Shown piece after piece: positions 53,101 to 61,369 of a stretch of 64,000 bases of DNA. Positions within the stretch are counted from its first letter, which is position 1. Each line of letters begins with the position of its first letter. Under the pieces are notes generated by a model. The model had not been told where the DNA came from and did no database searches. It saw only the letters and a program-made list of their open reading frames with translations. A program made the translations under genes and the position numbers. Source of the stretch: JABDEZ01 sp965276955 (GTDB taxonomy: Bacteria > Bacteroidota > Bacteroidia > Chitinophagales > Chitinophagaceae); assembly GCA_965276955.1 (NCBI GenBank), contig CBDIBP010000046.1:1-64000 (forward strand), written 5' to 3'.

Positions 53101-53515
53101 TTTCGGTTATCTCTTCCCACTTGTCCTTGTACCGCATCACCACTTCGCGGCACTTCTTGTTATAGTCTTCTACACTTATTTTCTTACCTATATCCTCCTT
53201 GGTTATTCCCAGTTCCTTTTCCACGCCCAGCTCTATAGGCAAGCCATGGGTATCCCAGCCGGCTTTGCGCTTCACTTGGTAGCCTTGCATCGTCTTATAA
53301 CGGCACACAAGATCTTTAAGGGTGCGGGATATTACGTGGTGTATGCCGGGCATACCATTTGCGCTGGGCGGCCCTTCGTAAAACACGAATGGCACCGCGC
53401 CTTCACGCTGTGTAACACTTTTTTCGAAAGTTCCTTTTGCCTTCCACCTTGCAAGCAGTTCCTGCTCTATGGTGGGCATATGTAATCCTTTGTATTCTAA
53501 ATACTTATCTGACAT
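50135..53515 (-). CDS. ileS: Isoleucine-tRNA ligase
   Basis: 1126 residues, longer than the E. coli-type enzyme and like the eukaryote-like clade common in Bacteroidota. The class I motifs are GPPSANGMPGIHH (HIGH-type) near residue 50-60 and KMSKR at 673-677. The editing domain (CP1) lies between them with HTAPAFGADDY. The C-terminal tRNA-binding part lacks a zinc knuckle. Related enzymes are often less sensitive to mupirocin; that is inference here. A -7 element lies at 53544-53551. Confidence 0.97.
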   Translation of the reverse strand: MSDKYLEYKGLHMPTIEQELLARWKAKGTFEKSVTQREGAVPFVFYEGPPSANGMPGIHHVISRTLKDLVCRYKTMQGYQVKRKAGWDTHGLPIELGVEKELGITKEDIGKKISVEDYNKKCREVVMRYKDKWEEITEKMGYWVDMKSPYVTFDNNYIETLWWALKQLHEKDFLYKSVSIQPYSPAAGTGLSSHELNQPGTYKDVKDTTVVAMFELTTNLDRDGGTNPLAVSIIDTAAKAWWGTPYEGKGKEVFFMAWTTTPWTLPSNLGLTVGPNIDYVLVQTYNPYTHQPTNVILAKALVHKYFKAEAEEGDFNIYTAESKVHPWKILASYSGKELEGLRYKQLLPFEGNTREVAGGDPWRVITGDFVTTEDGTGIVHTAPAFGADDYKVGRKNNIGILTMVDKQGKFIDYLGEFSGRYVKNYKDDAEYKDVDVDIAVKLKIEGRAFKVEKYEHTYPHCWRTDKPIIYYPLDAWFIRTTAVKDRMIELNKTINWKPKATGEGRFGNWLENMVDWNLSRSRYWGTPLPVWVSEDGTETKCIGSIDELIKEAEHANKVLNINQEITRENLDLHKPYVDNIVLASAHGKAMHREPDLVDVWFDSGAMPYAQLHYPFEHKNDLNKNFPADFIAEGVDQTRGWFYTLHALGVMLFDNVAYKTVVSNGLVLDKNGNKMSKRVGNVIDPFSTIEKYSADATRWYLITNASPWDSLRFDVEGIKEVQRKYFGTLYNTYQFFALYANVDSFTFKEKYIPVSARPEIDRWILSSLQSLVADVTASLNDYEPTQAGRAMEYFLDEHLSNWYVRLCRRRFWKGEYEFDKICAYQTLYECLDTLSLLMAPIAPFFADWLHNNLNSVTKRNKADSIHLCDYPVADSTCIDKDLEERMQLAQDVCSLVLSIRKKVNVKVRQPLQKILIPVAEKHVQDQIEKIADLIKSEVNVKEIEYLTDTEGFISKKIKPNFKSLGARMGHRMKAVAAAISQMGQHDIAILEKEKQYMLTVDGEPVQIGVEDVDIIADDIPGWAVANSGTLTVALDVTVSTELQDEGNARELVNRIQRIRKDNGLELTDRIVVNIEEYEPLKTAIINYNDYICAEILADNIHLMPKIEDGIEIEINEATLKVFIFKSS

Positions 53516-53543
53516 AGACTATGTCCAATCTAAAAATAAGGCG

Positions 53544-53551
53544 CAAAGTTA
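53544..53551 (-). promoter_or_regulatory. -7 element (TAACTTTG) of ileS
   Basis: On the minus strand TAACTTTG matches TAnnTTTG, 28 bases before the ileS ATG at 53515. No -33 element was clear. Confidence 0.5.
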
Positions 53552-53666
53552 TATAAATAAATTGATATAATGCGAGTGATGTTTTAATAATGTGTATATA
53601 AGTGTGTAAAAGGTATTAGCCGCAACAAAGGCATAATTTTTAAACACTCATTATAAAATATATCAG

Positions 53667-53885
53667 ATGAGTCAGGCATTTGTGAAAGAAAGCGAAGAGC
53701 AATGGTTACACGATGTACCCGCAACTATGAACGCACTCATTGTTTACCTTACGAGGGAGAACAACGGGATACGTGTATATGAAAAAAGCAGTCATGCGAA
53801 CGCTGCAGGTAACTTGATACATAATATGAGTAACGGACTCAGTTACTATTTAGATAAAGATAGTAAGTGGGAGATCGATCTATAA
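53667..53885 (+). CDS. Small conserved-looking hypothetical protein
   Basis: 72 residues, soluble, no signal peptide. Contains LTRENNGIRVYEKSS and ends KWEIDL; the composition is natural and a strong terminator follows at once, which supports it as a real gene. It resembles short orphan proteins seen in Bacteroidota, but no named family comes to mind. It stands alone between divergent ileS and convergent raiA. Confidence 0.7.
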   Translation: MSQAFVKESEEQWLHDVPATMNALIVYLTRENNGIRVYEKSSHANAAGNLIHNMSNGLSYYLDKDSKWEIDL

Positions 53886-53917
53886 AAAATGCCGGCTCTT
53901 TTGGAACCGGCATTTTT
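53885..53917. terminator. Bidirectional terminator after the 72-residue protein gene
   Basis: Perfect 11-bp stem (53885-53895 with 53907-53917) with A5 on the left and T5 on the right, 11-base loop. It overlaps the stop of the plus-strand gene and lies 20 bases from the stop of the convergent raiA-like gene. Confidence 0.9.
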
Positions 53918-53936
53918 ATCATATTAATATCAGAAG

Positions 53937-54257
53937 TTATTGGGCTATACCTTCATGCCTTTTCGATATTTCTTTGTCTTTATTTTTATTGATGATGGCT
54001 TCAAGAGCTATCACGGCTTCCGCTATTGCCTGTTCAAAAGTTTCACAGTGTTTTTTTACAAATGGTGCAGTGCCGCGCATATCTGCCTTTATCTCACAGT
54101 AGCAATTATTCACTTCACTTTCGGGGCCTTTAGTTAAGATAACATCTGTTTGTGTAATGCCATGTGCATGATGATCAACTTTGGCCAATTTCTCGCGTAT
54201 AAGACCTTCAAGTGCAGCGCTGCCTTTAAAGCCTAAGGTTTGAATGATAATATTCAT
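53937..54257 (-). CDS. raiA: Ribosome hibernation factor, HPF/RaiA family (short form)
   Basis: 106 residues. The beta-alpha-beta-beta-beta-alpha pattern of HPF/YfiA is visible: MNIIIQTLGFKGSAALEGLIREKLAKVDHH, then NCYCEIKADMRG and FEQAIAEAVIALEAII. It binds the decoding centre in stationary phase and blocks translation. The long-form dimerisation tail is missing. An imperfect inverted repeat lies in the 194-base leader (54290-54298 with 54341-54349). Confidence 0.88.
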   Translation of the reverse strand: MNIIIQTLGFKGSAALEGLIREKLAKVDHHAHGITQTDVILTKGPESEVNNCYCEIKADMRGTAPFVKKHCETFEQAIAEAVIALEAIINKNKDKEISKRHEGIAQ

Positions 54258-54451
54258 AATTGGTATAAGGCTTTTTTCGTGCCTTCAATAGCAACTACAC
54301 GATCATCATACCATTAGCTAAAAAATGAATATTGAATTAGGTAGTTGCTACCAAGCAACGAGTACCGAATAAGTAATTTTGAATATGCCTTTATATATAG
54401 CGTGGTAGCGCCGTAGCAATTATGTGTCTCAAGCTTATTGTCTGAATTATA

Positions 54452-55462
54452 CTATACAGCTTGGGCAAGGCTCATTTCTCCATTGCCCGTATAGTGCTGC
54501 GACACCTCTGCCAGTATATCTTCCAGTTCATTCAGGTTTTCTGTACTTACCAGCCTGTTCCTATATTCTTTTACGTGGCTTAATCCTTTCAGGTAGCTGG
54601 CGTAGTGCCTGCGCATTTCCAGTATACCCACTTTTTGTCCTTTCCACTTCACCGATCCGTACAGGTGTTTCCGGCAGGCATCCAGCCGTTCGGCGATGGT
54701 CGGCGGGTCCAGCACCCCGCCCGTATTCAGGTAGTGCTTTATCTCGCGAAATATCCAAGGGTAGCCTATCGCCGCACGCCCTATCATTATACCGTCCACT
54801 CCATACCTGTTCTTATATTCCAGGGCTTTTTCTGGTGTATCTATATCTCCGTTACCAAATATGGGTATCTGTATACGTGGGTTTTCTTTCACTTTTGCTA
54901 TCAGCCTCCAGTCCGCATCGCCTTTATACATTTGTACTCTGGTGCGGCCGTGTATACTTAGGGCCTGTATGCCACAATCCTGCAGGCGTTCGGCTACTTC
55001 TTCTATATTTAGGCTATTGTTATCCCAGCCAAGGCGTGTTTTCACCGTTACAGGCAGGCTTGTAGAGCGTATCACCGATTTAGTAAGGCGCACCATCAGG
55101 TCTATATCTTTTAGTACCCCGGCCCCTGCACCCTTACACACTACTTTTTTTACCGGGCAGCCAAAGTTTATATCCAGCAGCTCAGGTGTGGTAGTGTCCA
55201 CTATTTTAGCAGCAAGCCCCATTGCCTCTTCATCGCCCCCAAATATCTGTATGCCTACAGGGCGTTCATTGTCAAAAATGTCCAGTTTCTGCCTGCTTTT
55301 CATGGCATCGCGTATCAGCCCTTCAGACGATATGAACTCCGTATACATCAGGTCTGCCCCATGCTCCTTGCACACCGCACGAAAAGGCGGATCGCTCACA
55401 TCTTCCATTGGTGCCAGCAGCAAAGGGAACTCCCCTATCTCAATATTTCCTATTTTAACCAT
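54452..55462 (-). CDS. dusB: tRNA-dihydrouridine synthase, DusB-like
   Basis: 336 residues from the ATG at 55462 (the frame allows four more from 55474). It reduces uridines in the tRNA D-loop using FMN and NADPH. Marks: LLAPMEDVSDPPFR, INFGCPVKKVVCKGAGAG with the catalytic Cys, VKTRLGWD, SIHGRTRVQMYKGDADW, PIFGNGDI, and GVDGIMIGRAAIG. The raiA gene follows on the same strand after 194 bases. Confidence 0.95.
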   Translation of the reverse strand: MVKIGNIEIGEFPLLLAPMEDVSDPPFRAVCKEHGADLMYTEFISSEGLIRDAMKSRQKLDIFDNERPVGIQIFGGDEEAMGLAAKIVDTTTPELLDINFGCPVKKVVCKGAGAGVLKDIDLMVRLTKSVIRSTSLPVTVKTRLGWDNNSLNIEEVAERLQDCGIQALSIHGRTRVQMYKGDADWRLIAKVKENPRIQIPIFGNGDIDTPEKALEYKNRYGVDGIMIGRAAIGYPWIFREIKHYLNTGGVLDPPTIAERLDACRKHLYGSVKWKGQKVGILEMRRHYASYLKGLSHVKEYRNRLVSTENLNELEDILAEVSQHYTGNGEMSLAQAV

Positions 55463-55555
55463 CAGAGCCGGCAAAGGTACTAAAACCTTTTACTACTCTC
55501 GTTGCACTACATAATTTTACAACTACATGAGGATAAGTGCTACAAGCCGAAACAA

Positions 55556-55587
55556 AAATGCCCTGCACTTATTGGTACAGGGCATTT
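55556..55587 (-). terminator. Terminator after the parvulin gene
   Basis: Perfect 10-bp stem (55556-55565 with 55578-55587), 12-base loop, with AAAATT and TTTTTG at the flanks; on the minus strand the U-run follows the stem directly. It lies 17 bases after the stop at 55604. Confidence 0.85.
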
Positions 55588-55603
55588 AAAATTATGGTAA
55601 TGT

Positions 55604-57562
55604 TTACTTTACAAGACTTTTAAATACAGGCTCATTCACTGTTACAGGGTATTTCTGTCGCAGTTCGTCGTTCCATGTTTTCTCCAGGTAGTCCTGGTAC
55701 TCTGCTACCACATAACCACGGGCTTCATCCAGCGATTTTTGTGTGCGGTCTTTGTATAGTTCTTCCACTTTCACTACAGTATAGGTGCCATCAGCATTTT
55801 TTATAGGTGTCTTCGTTACCTTTTCCTTCACCACATCAGCTTCCGCAACATCCTTAAAGTGAGTGAACTCAAAGTGTCCGCGTTGCACGGTCACACCATC
55901 AGGGTTTGCATCATTGTTTATCTTCTTTATCACATCTTCATCGGTACTGCCTTTTTTGTTCATCAGCTTTATACCTTCCTTAGCCAGTGCTTCGTTCTTG
56001 AAGCGGTAAACTGCACCTTTAAAACCAGGCTCCCACATATACTTGTTTTTGTGCGTAGCATAGAATTGGGTAAGGCCGGTCGAATCTTTCGATGCTTTGC
56101 CCCATACGTTGCGGTCCATCAATTCAAAAAGCATGATGCCATCCTTGTATTCTTCCATCAGGTTCTTAAAGTCAGGATTTTCTTCTATCAGCTTGTGCTC
56201 TTCAAAGTCGTTCACCACATTGGCTACATACATGCGGTATAGGTCGCCGGATACTGCTTGTTTTGGTCCCATCAGCCTGCCATGGGTTATGCCTTCTGCG
56301 GCTTTCGCAAAGTCGCTTTGCAGGTAGTCTACACCACCCAGTGTAAAGACCGGTTTGCGCATATTGCTGAAATCACTTGCTCTGAATACATGTGCTTGCT
56401 TGCCGGTATCAGGGATGGCTTCCATACGTTTGATCACCTCTTTCAGGTTCTCCGGATATTGTTTGAAGCCATTCTTCTCTTTTATTTTTTCAAAGAAGAT
56501 ATCTCTTGCAGTTTGTGCGCGAGAGTCATTGTCTACTTTATGTTTCAGTTGCGCCTGTACACTGTCAAATGGTTTCACCGGGAAACGCTCCAGCAATTTG
56601 AAGATGTGGAAACCATATTCTGTTTGTACCGGTGCAGAGACATCACCTGGGTTTTTCAGTGCAAATGCAGCCTGCTCAAAAGCGGGTACATAACGGCCTA
56701 CGCCAAATGGTGCCATTTTACCACCATCATTTACAGTGAACTTATCGTCAGAGTACGTTTTTACCAGCTCTTCAAAAGGTACACCTTGTTTCAGCAACAT
56801 AGCCACGCTGTCTATACGTTTTCTACCCGCTTCAATGCCTTCAGCGCCTTTCGATTTAGGTACAGCTACCATTATCTGGGCTATCCTTATCTGGCCGCTG
56901 GCAGGGCGCCTGTCCAGCACCTTTACTATATGGTATCCAAATTGTGTCTTAAAAGGGGCAGAAACCTTACCCACAGCAGTATTGTATGCTGCGTTCTCAA
57001 AAGGATATACTGTAGATAACGCAGTTATATAGCCAATGTCGCCATTATTATCTTTCGATCCTTTATCCTCCGAGAATTGCTTGGCCAGTTCTCCAAAATC
57101 CGCCTTCTTCTTAAGCGTTGCTTTATATATGCTATCTATTTTCTGGTATGGTGCTACTGTGTCAGCGCCTACCGGGCACATAATGAGTATGTGGGCTACA
57201 TGTACTTCCTCTTTTGATCTGTCATATGCTTCGCGTACCAGTTTGTTCGATACTTGTTCATCTGTCAGGTAGGTTTTAGCAAGCTGTTTGCGGTAGTTAT
57301 CCAGTTCGTGCTGTATGTTCGGTAAGGTGTCCAGTTTTTGCAGTTCAGCTTCCTTTACCTTCATACGGAACAGCGAGTACAGATTCAAATAATCGCGCAG
57401 GGCTGTTTCAGAGTAGTCCGGCTTTTTGTTGATGCTGTTCTTTTCATAAACTCTTACAAAATCCTGTTTACTTACCGGGTTAGTACCGTATGTAAATAAA
57501 GTTTGTGCAAAACCCGAAGACAAAAAGAATATGGAAGTACAGGTTAAAAACAATTTTCGCAT
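55604..57562 (-). CDS. Periplasmic parvulin-type peptidyl-prolyl isomerase, SurA-like
   Basis: 652 residues. Signal peptide to about GFAQ (20). Two PpiC/rotamase domains: one from EVHVAHILIM (about 119) to FGYHIVKVLDRR, the next from IRIAQIMVAVPK to YGFHIFKLLERF (about 330). An N-terminal SurA-type helical region precedes them, and a ~300-residue C-terminal region holds a chaperone-like helical part. Likely helps outer-membrane and secreted proteins fold. Co-transcribed with a TlpA-type thioredoxin 30 bases upstream. Confidence 0.93.
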   Translation of the reverse strand: MRKLFLTCTSIFFLSSGFAQTLFTYGTNPVSKQDFVRVYEKNSINKKPDYSETALRDYLNLYSLFRMKVKEAELQKLDTLPNIQHELDNYRKQLAKTYLTDEQVSNKLVREAYDRSKEEVHVAHILIMCPVGADTVAPYQKIDSIYKATLKKKADFGELAKQFSEDKGSKDNNGDIGYITALSTVYPFENAAYNTAVGKVSAPFKTQFGYHIVKVLDRRPASGQIRIAQIMVAVPKSKGAEGIEAGRKRIDSVAMLLKQGVPFEELVKTYSDDKFTVNDGGKMAPFGVGRYVPAFEQAAFALKNPGDVSAPVQTEYGFHIFKLLERFPVKPFDSVQAQLKHKVDNDSRAQTARDIFFEKIKEKNGFKQYPENLKEVIKRMEAIPDTGKQAHVFRASDFSNMRKPVFTLGGVDYLQSDFAKAAEGITHGRLMGPKQAVSGDLYRMYVANVVNDFEEHKLIEENPDFKNLMEEYKDGIMLFELMDRNVWGKASKDSTGLTQFYATHKNKYMWEPGFKGAVYRFKNEALAKEGIKLMNKKGSTDEDVIKKINNDANPDGVTVQRGHFEFTHFKDVAEADVVKEKVTKTPIKNADGTYTVVKVEELYKDRTQKSLDEARGYVVAEYQDYLEKTWNDELRQKYPVTVNEPVFKSLVK

Positions 57563-57592
57563 TGTGTGTGTTTTTTATTTGTATGTGGTGTT

Positions 57593-59041
57593 TTACGATT
57601 TCGTTTTGGTTGCTTTCTCTTTTCGCTCCACAAATTCCAGTACCTGGCCTATGTTAGTATGGTCAAGCCTTTTACCCCTTATTATTTTTTTCTCATCCAG
57701 TAGGTATATGGTAGGTGTGCTATACACATCATACTTACTTCTGAAATCCGATGTATGGTCAGGGTCCCATGTTATGATCCAATCCTTAAGGTCGTGCTTT
57801 TCATAGAATTCTTTTATTTTCTTTTCATCACCTTCTGTAGCTACTGAATATATCTTCAAGCCTTTTTTCTTAAGTACTGCTTTGTATAGTGAGTCTATTT
57901 GTGGCATTTCTGCTATGCAATGCCCGCAATCAGGAGACCAGAATATAAGCAGTGTATACTTCGCTTTCATGTCCAGCATGCTTTCTTCTTTCTTATTTAC
58001 AGCGCTGGGCAGTTTCACCTCTGGTGCCAGGTTGCCTATCACATTAGGCGCTATTTTCATTGCACGGTCTGTATACTTCTGTAGTTCGTCGGTGGTCAGC
58101 CATGGGGCGTCACCCTTCATGTAGTAGTTCTCTACCAGGTATACGAATACTTCATCCATACCCATTATCTTGCTGTTCTCCACATTGCGGGTCAGCCACC
58201 AAAGGGTGTATTTAAAGAGTTCTTTGGTACCCTTGGTTTTGCGCAGCAGCATATCGCATTCTTTCTCCACGCTGTCTGTAGGGTATGGCGTTACCACCTT
58301 GTTCATGTACTCATCCAGCTTCGCATCAAATATAGGTGTATGTATCAACCTGTCATCCTGCAGGTTAAAACCATCCCAGTAATGAGCTTTATAATATCTG
58401 TAGGCAAATGTAGAGTCTGGTGTCACACCATCTTCCAGGTAGTGCTTACCTTCCGGTATCTGTGGCACTTCAAGTGCATTGAATATTGAGGCCAGCAAAG
58501 TACCAGGGTGTGCTTTTACATAGTTTTTCCTGTAGTTGGTAAGCTTCTCAGCTTCAACACTTGCTTTTTTACGTACGGCAAGGGTATCAGCAGTTGTCTT
58601 GGAGTGTTCAAATTCTTTCTTTAGTTTTTCCTGGTCCTCACCGTACCCTTTCAAAAAGGTCACATAAGCCTGAAAGTTATCGTTCTCTGGCGAGTTCTTA
58701 AATTTCAAACCATCTGGCAGCATTTTAGCATCTGCAGTAATGCTTATGTCATCACCGTTATTCAGTAAAAATTCAAAATAAGTTTTTTTGTCAGACAGCA
58801 GTACCAGGTATATACCGCCAACTATTGGCTCCTTATTTTCCAGCGTCACCGTACCATTTTTGCCCAGGCGTGCCGAATCTGCTTTGTAGATAGTAGGCAA
58901 TGCTTTACCATAATAATGGGCCAGGTACAGCATAGTGTCTTGCGTGTTCAGAAATTTCACCTGGATCTTGTAGCCTTCACGGGCAAACGTCAGTTGTGCC
59001 ATGCATACCAATAGCAGGGCAAATAGTGTGATTCGCTTCAT
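57593..59041 (-). CDS. Periplasmic TlpA/ResA-type thiol-disulfide oxidoreductase
   Basis: 482 residues from the ATG at 59041, which begins a clean signal peptide (to TFAREG); the frame allows 18 upstream residues that are not signal-like. The N-terminal third resembles DUF4369-type beta domains, the middle is helical (DUF5106-like), and the C-terminal ~130 residues are a thioredoxin fold with active-site CGHC (Cys372, Cys375) after LLIFWSPD and cis-Pro in VYSTPTIYLL. It would reduce or isomerise disulfides in the envelope. The parvulin gene follows, forming a folding operon. Confidence 0.92.
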   Translation of the reverse strand: MKRITLFALLLVCMAQLTFAREGYKIQVKFLNTQDTMLYLAHYYGKALPTIYKADSARLGKNGTVTLENKEPIVGGIYLVLLSDKKTYFEFLLNNGDDISITADAKMLPDGLKFKNSPENDNFQAYVTFLKGYGEDQEKLKKEFEHSKTTADTLAVRKKASVEAEKLTNYRKNYVKAHPGTLLASIFNALEVPQIPEGKHYLEDGVTPDSTFAYRYYKAHYWDGFNLQDDRLIHTPIFDAKLDEYMNKVVTPYPTDSVEKECDMLLRKTKGTKELFKYTLWWLTRNVENSKIMGMDEVFVYLVENYYMKGDAPWLTTDELQKYTDRAMKIAPNVIGNLAPEVKLPSAVNKKEESMLDMKAKYTLLIFWSPDCGHCIAEMPQIDSLYKAVLKKKGLKIYSVATEGDEKKIKEFYEKHDLKDWIITWDPDHTSDFRSKYDVYSTPTIYLLDEKKIIRGKRLDHTNIGQVLEFVERKEKATKTKS

Positions 59042-59162
59042 ACTTTGCAATTTCTTAATAAGGTGTAGTTTGTTAATTGCCAATAGAGACGGCAAAATAA
59101 CCGTTCTTGTTGGTCAAGTCCAAAAATAAATTAATTATCGGTGTATCCAAGCTGGGTATTTG

Positions 59163-59170
59163 TAAATTTG
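59163..59170 (+). promoter_or_regulatory. -7 element (TAAATTTG) of rlmD
   Basis: Exact TAnnTTTG match 28 bases before the TTG start at 59199. Confidence 0.5.
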
Positions 59171-59198
59171 CAGCCTTCATAAAAATTATAACAAAATT

Positions 59199-60620
59199 TT
59201 GTCACGTAAAAGAAAGAAGTACCCGGCCATCAACGTTACCGTCGAGGCGTATGCTGCAGAAGGCAAAAGTGTTGCACATACTGAAGATGGTAAGATAGTG
59301 TTCATACCACAAGTTGTGCCCGGCGATGAGGTAACTATCCAGATAACTAAAGATAAAAAAAGCTATGCTGAAGGCCGCATGACAGCCATGCTCAAACCTT
59401 CACCACTACGCATTACTCCATTTTGCCAGCACTTTGGCGTTTGTGGCGGCTGCAAGTGGCAAATGATACCTTACCAGCTGCAACTCACCTACAAGCAGCA
59501 GCAGGTGGCCGACCAGCTAAAAAGGATAGGACAGGTGCAACTGCCCGAAATAGAACCTATTAAAGGAAGCGAGCACGAACGCTACTACCGCAATAAACTG
59601 GAATTCACTTTTTCTCAACAGCGGTACCGCACGTATGAAGAGATACAAGAAGCCGGGGACGACGTATTTATCCCCGAACCTGCTTTAGGTTTCCACGCAC
59701 CTGGCCTGTTCGATAAGGTAGTTGAGGTAAGGACCTGCTATCTGCAGGGCGATCCGACCAACCAGCTCCTTCAGGTGCTGCGCGAATATGCCGCAGCCAA
59801 TGCACTGTCCTACTACGATTTTAAGGCACAGGCAGGATGGCTGCGAAATGTTATTATTCGTGTAGCCACCACTGGCGAGATACTCATCAACCTGATAGTG
59901 ACCCGCAAAGATGAGCCTGCCCTTACCAATATAATGGACCACCTCATAGCCCAGATACCCGGTATCACATCCCTTCACTACACCATCAATCACAAGGTAA
60001 ATGATACTATATACGACCTCGATGTGGTCTGCTACCACGGCAAGCCATATATAGAAGAACAACTGGATGAGTACCGGTTCAAGATCTCACCCAAGTCATT
60101 TTTCCAGACCAATACCTATCAGGCAGAAACATTATATCGCATCACCCGTGAGTTTGCCGGCCTCACAGGCACCGAAACTTTGTACGATCTGTATTGCGGC
60201 ACAGGAAGTATAGGTATATTCTGTTCTAAGGACGCTAAAAAGGTAATAGGCATAGAAGCTGTGGCCGATGCCGTAAAAGATGCCTATGAGAATGCTGCAA
60301 TGAACGGGCTGGACCATTGCCACTTTTTTGCTGGGGACGTAATTGATATATGCACCGATGCGTTTTTTGCTGAGCACGGTAAACCAGATGTTGTCATTAC
60401 CGATCCGCCACGCGCAGGTATGCACGACAAGCTGGTGCAGCAACTGCTGCGTATGCGTGCACCACGAATAGTATATGTAAGCTGCAACCCGGCCACCCAG
60501 GCTCGTGATCTGCAGCTGCTCAATGAGGCCTACCGGATAGTACGCCTGCAACCTGTGGATATGTTCCCGCATACCCACCACATAGAAAATGTGGCCTTGC
60601 TGGAATTGAGGGAAGGTTAG
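59199..60620 (+). CDS. rlmD: 23S rRNA (uracil1939-C5)-methyltransferase RlmD-like
   Basis: 473 residues with a TTG start (no suitable ATG before the conserved PAINVTVEAYAAEGKSVAH TRAM domain). The iron-sulfur Cys cluster is visible as CQHFGVCGGC (Cys76, 82, 85) with a further Cys later in VRTCYLQGD. The methyltransferase part shows FFQTNTYQAE, LYDLYCGTGSIGIF, TDPPRAGMH and the catalytic Cys in YVSCNP. It methylates 23S rRNA using SAM. Its last 73 bases recur downstream after a vapBC module; the present ending LELREG probably replaced an original LELREFAT. Confidence 0.93.
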   Translation: MSRKRKKYPAINVTVEAYAAEGKSVAHTEDGKIVFIPQVVPGDEVTIQITKDKKSYAEGRMTAMLKPSPLRITPFCQHFGVCGGCKWQMIPYQLQLTYKQQQVADQLKRIGQVQLPEIEPIKGSEHERYYRNKLEFTFSQQRYRTYEEIQEAGDDVFIPEPALGFHAPGLFDKVVEVRTCYLQGDPTNQLLQVLREYAAANALSYYDFKAQAGWLRNVIIRVATTGEILINLIVTRKDEPALTNIMDHLIAQIPGITSLHYTINHKVNDTIYDLDVVCYHGKPYIEEQLDEYRFKISPKSFFQTNTYQAETLYRITREFAGLTGTETLYDLYCGTGSIGIFCSKDAKKVIGIEAVADAVKDAYENAAMNGLDHCHFFAGDVIDICTDAFFAEHGKPDVVITDPPRAGMHDKLVQQLLRMRAPRIVYVSCNPATQARDLQLLNEAYRIVRLQPVDMFPHTHHIENVALLELREG

Positions 60621-60652
60621 GTTTGATACACTGTTATGTGTACGGATTTCCG

Positions 60653-60660
60653 TATTTTTG
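60653..60660 (+). promoter_or_regulatory. -7 element (TATTTTTG) of vapBC
   Basis: Exact TAnnTTTG match 16 bases before the vapB ATG at 60677. It lies between the two repeat copies, so the inserted unit brings its own promoter. Confidence 0.5.
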
Positions 60661-60676
60661 TGTATAAGCCATTCCA

Positions 60677-60868
60677 ATGAGAACGAATATTGTATTGAAT
60701 GAAGAACTTGTAAAGGAAGCAATGCGGTTAAGCCATTCCAACACTAAAAAGGAAGTTGTTGACATGGCGCTTCAAAACTTTGTTGCCCACCTCAAACGCA
60801 GGAACATGAAGGAGTTGTTTGGAAAGGTAAAATGGGAAGGAGATCTGGACAAAATGCGTGAAGCATGA
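60677..60868 (+). CDS. vapB: VapB-type antitoxin
   Basis: 63 residues. The N terminus MRTNIVLNEELVKEAMRLS then TKKEVVDMALQNFV is a ribbon-helix-helix DNA-binding fold of the VapB (PF09957-like) group; the C-terminal part (KELFGKVKWEGDLDKMRE) is the toxin-wrapping tail. It should repress its own operon and neutralise VapC. It overlaps vapC by four bases. Confidence 0.92.
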   Translation: MRTNIVLNEELVKEAMRLSHSNTKKEVVDMALQNFVAHLKRRNMKELFGKVKWEGDLDKMREA

Positions 60869-61272
60869 GTAAGATACTTGTTGACACTTCGGTATGGATT
60901 GACGCTTTGAATGGCAAAGACACGCCACAAACGGAATTGCTGCACCAGTTTATAGACGAAGACGCATCTGTAGTTCTTTGTCCTACTATTATACAAGAAG
61001 TTTTACAAGGCATTAAAGAAGATAAACACTTTTTGGCTGTGAAAGACAGCTTATCAGGATTTGAAATACTAAGTATCGATTCTTTAGAAGCGGCGTATGG
61101 GGCAGCATCGCTATATAGAAGTATAAGAAGAAAAGGTGTTACTATCCGCAAAAGCAATGATTGTCTCATTGCTTTTTATGCCCTTTCCTATAAAGCGATC
61201 CTATTGCATAATGACGCTGACTTTAATATGATTGCCAAATATTCATCGCTAAAGATATTACCTACCGTATAA
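60865..61272 (+). CDS. vapC: VapC-type PIN-domain toxin (ribonuclease)
   Basis: 135 residues. The acidic catalytic set of PIN nucleases is present: Asp7 in LVDTSVWID, Glu45 in IIQEVLQGI, Asp99 in SNDCLIAFYAL and Asp117/Asp119 in HNDADF. VapC toxins usually cut tRNA or rRNA. Translation is coupled to vapB through the ATGA overlap. The gene stops one base before the second rlmD repeat copy. Confidence 0.94.
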   Translation: MSKILVDTSVWIDALNGKDTPQTELLHQFIDEDASVVLCPTIIQEVLQGIKEDKHFLAVKDSLSGFEILSIDSLEAAYGAASLYRSIRRKGVTIRKSNDCLIAFYALSYKAILLHNDADFNMIAKYSSLKILPTV

Positions 61273-61369
61273 TACACCTGCAACCTGTCGATATGTTCCC
61301 GCATACCCACCACATAGAAAATGTGGCCTTGCTGGAATTGAGAGAGTTTGCTACATAATAAACAACCCT

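Larger units (their letters stand above)
60541..61345 (+). repeat. 73-bp direct repeats of the rlmD 3' end flanking vapBC
   Basis: Copy 1 is 60541-60613 (inside rlmD), copy 2 is 61273-61345, offset 732 bases, with three mismatches (at 60544, 60557 and 60611). Copy 2, read in the rlmD frame, encodes HLQPVDMFPHTHHIENVALL then ELREFAT and a stop, probably the original end of rlmD. The vapB and vapC genes lie exactly between the copies, so a 732-base unit has been inserted and has rebuilt the gene end. Confidence 0.9.

Noticed and set aside
54258..54451. Leader of raiA as a riboswitch
   Set aside because: Only a 9-bp inverted repeat (54290-54298 with 54341-54349) was seen; no known riboswitch core or terminator/antiterminator pair.
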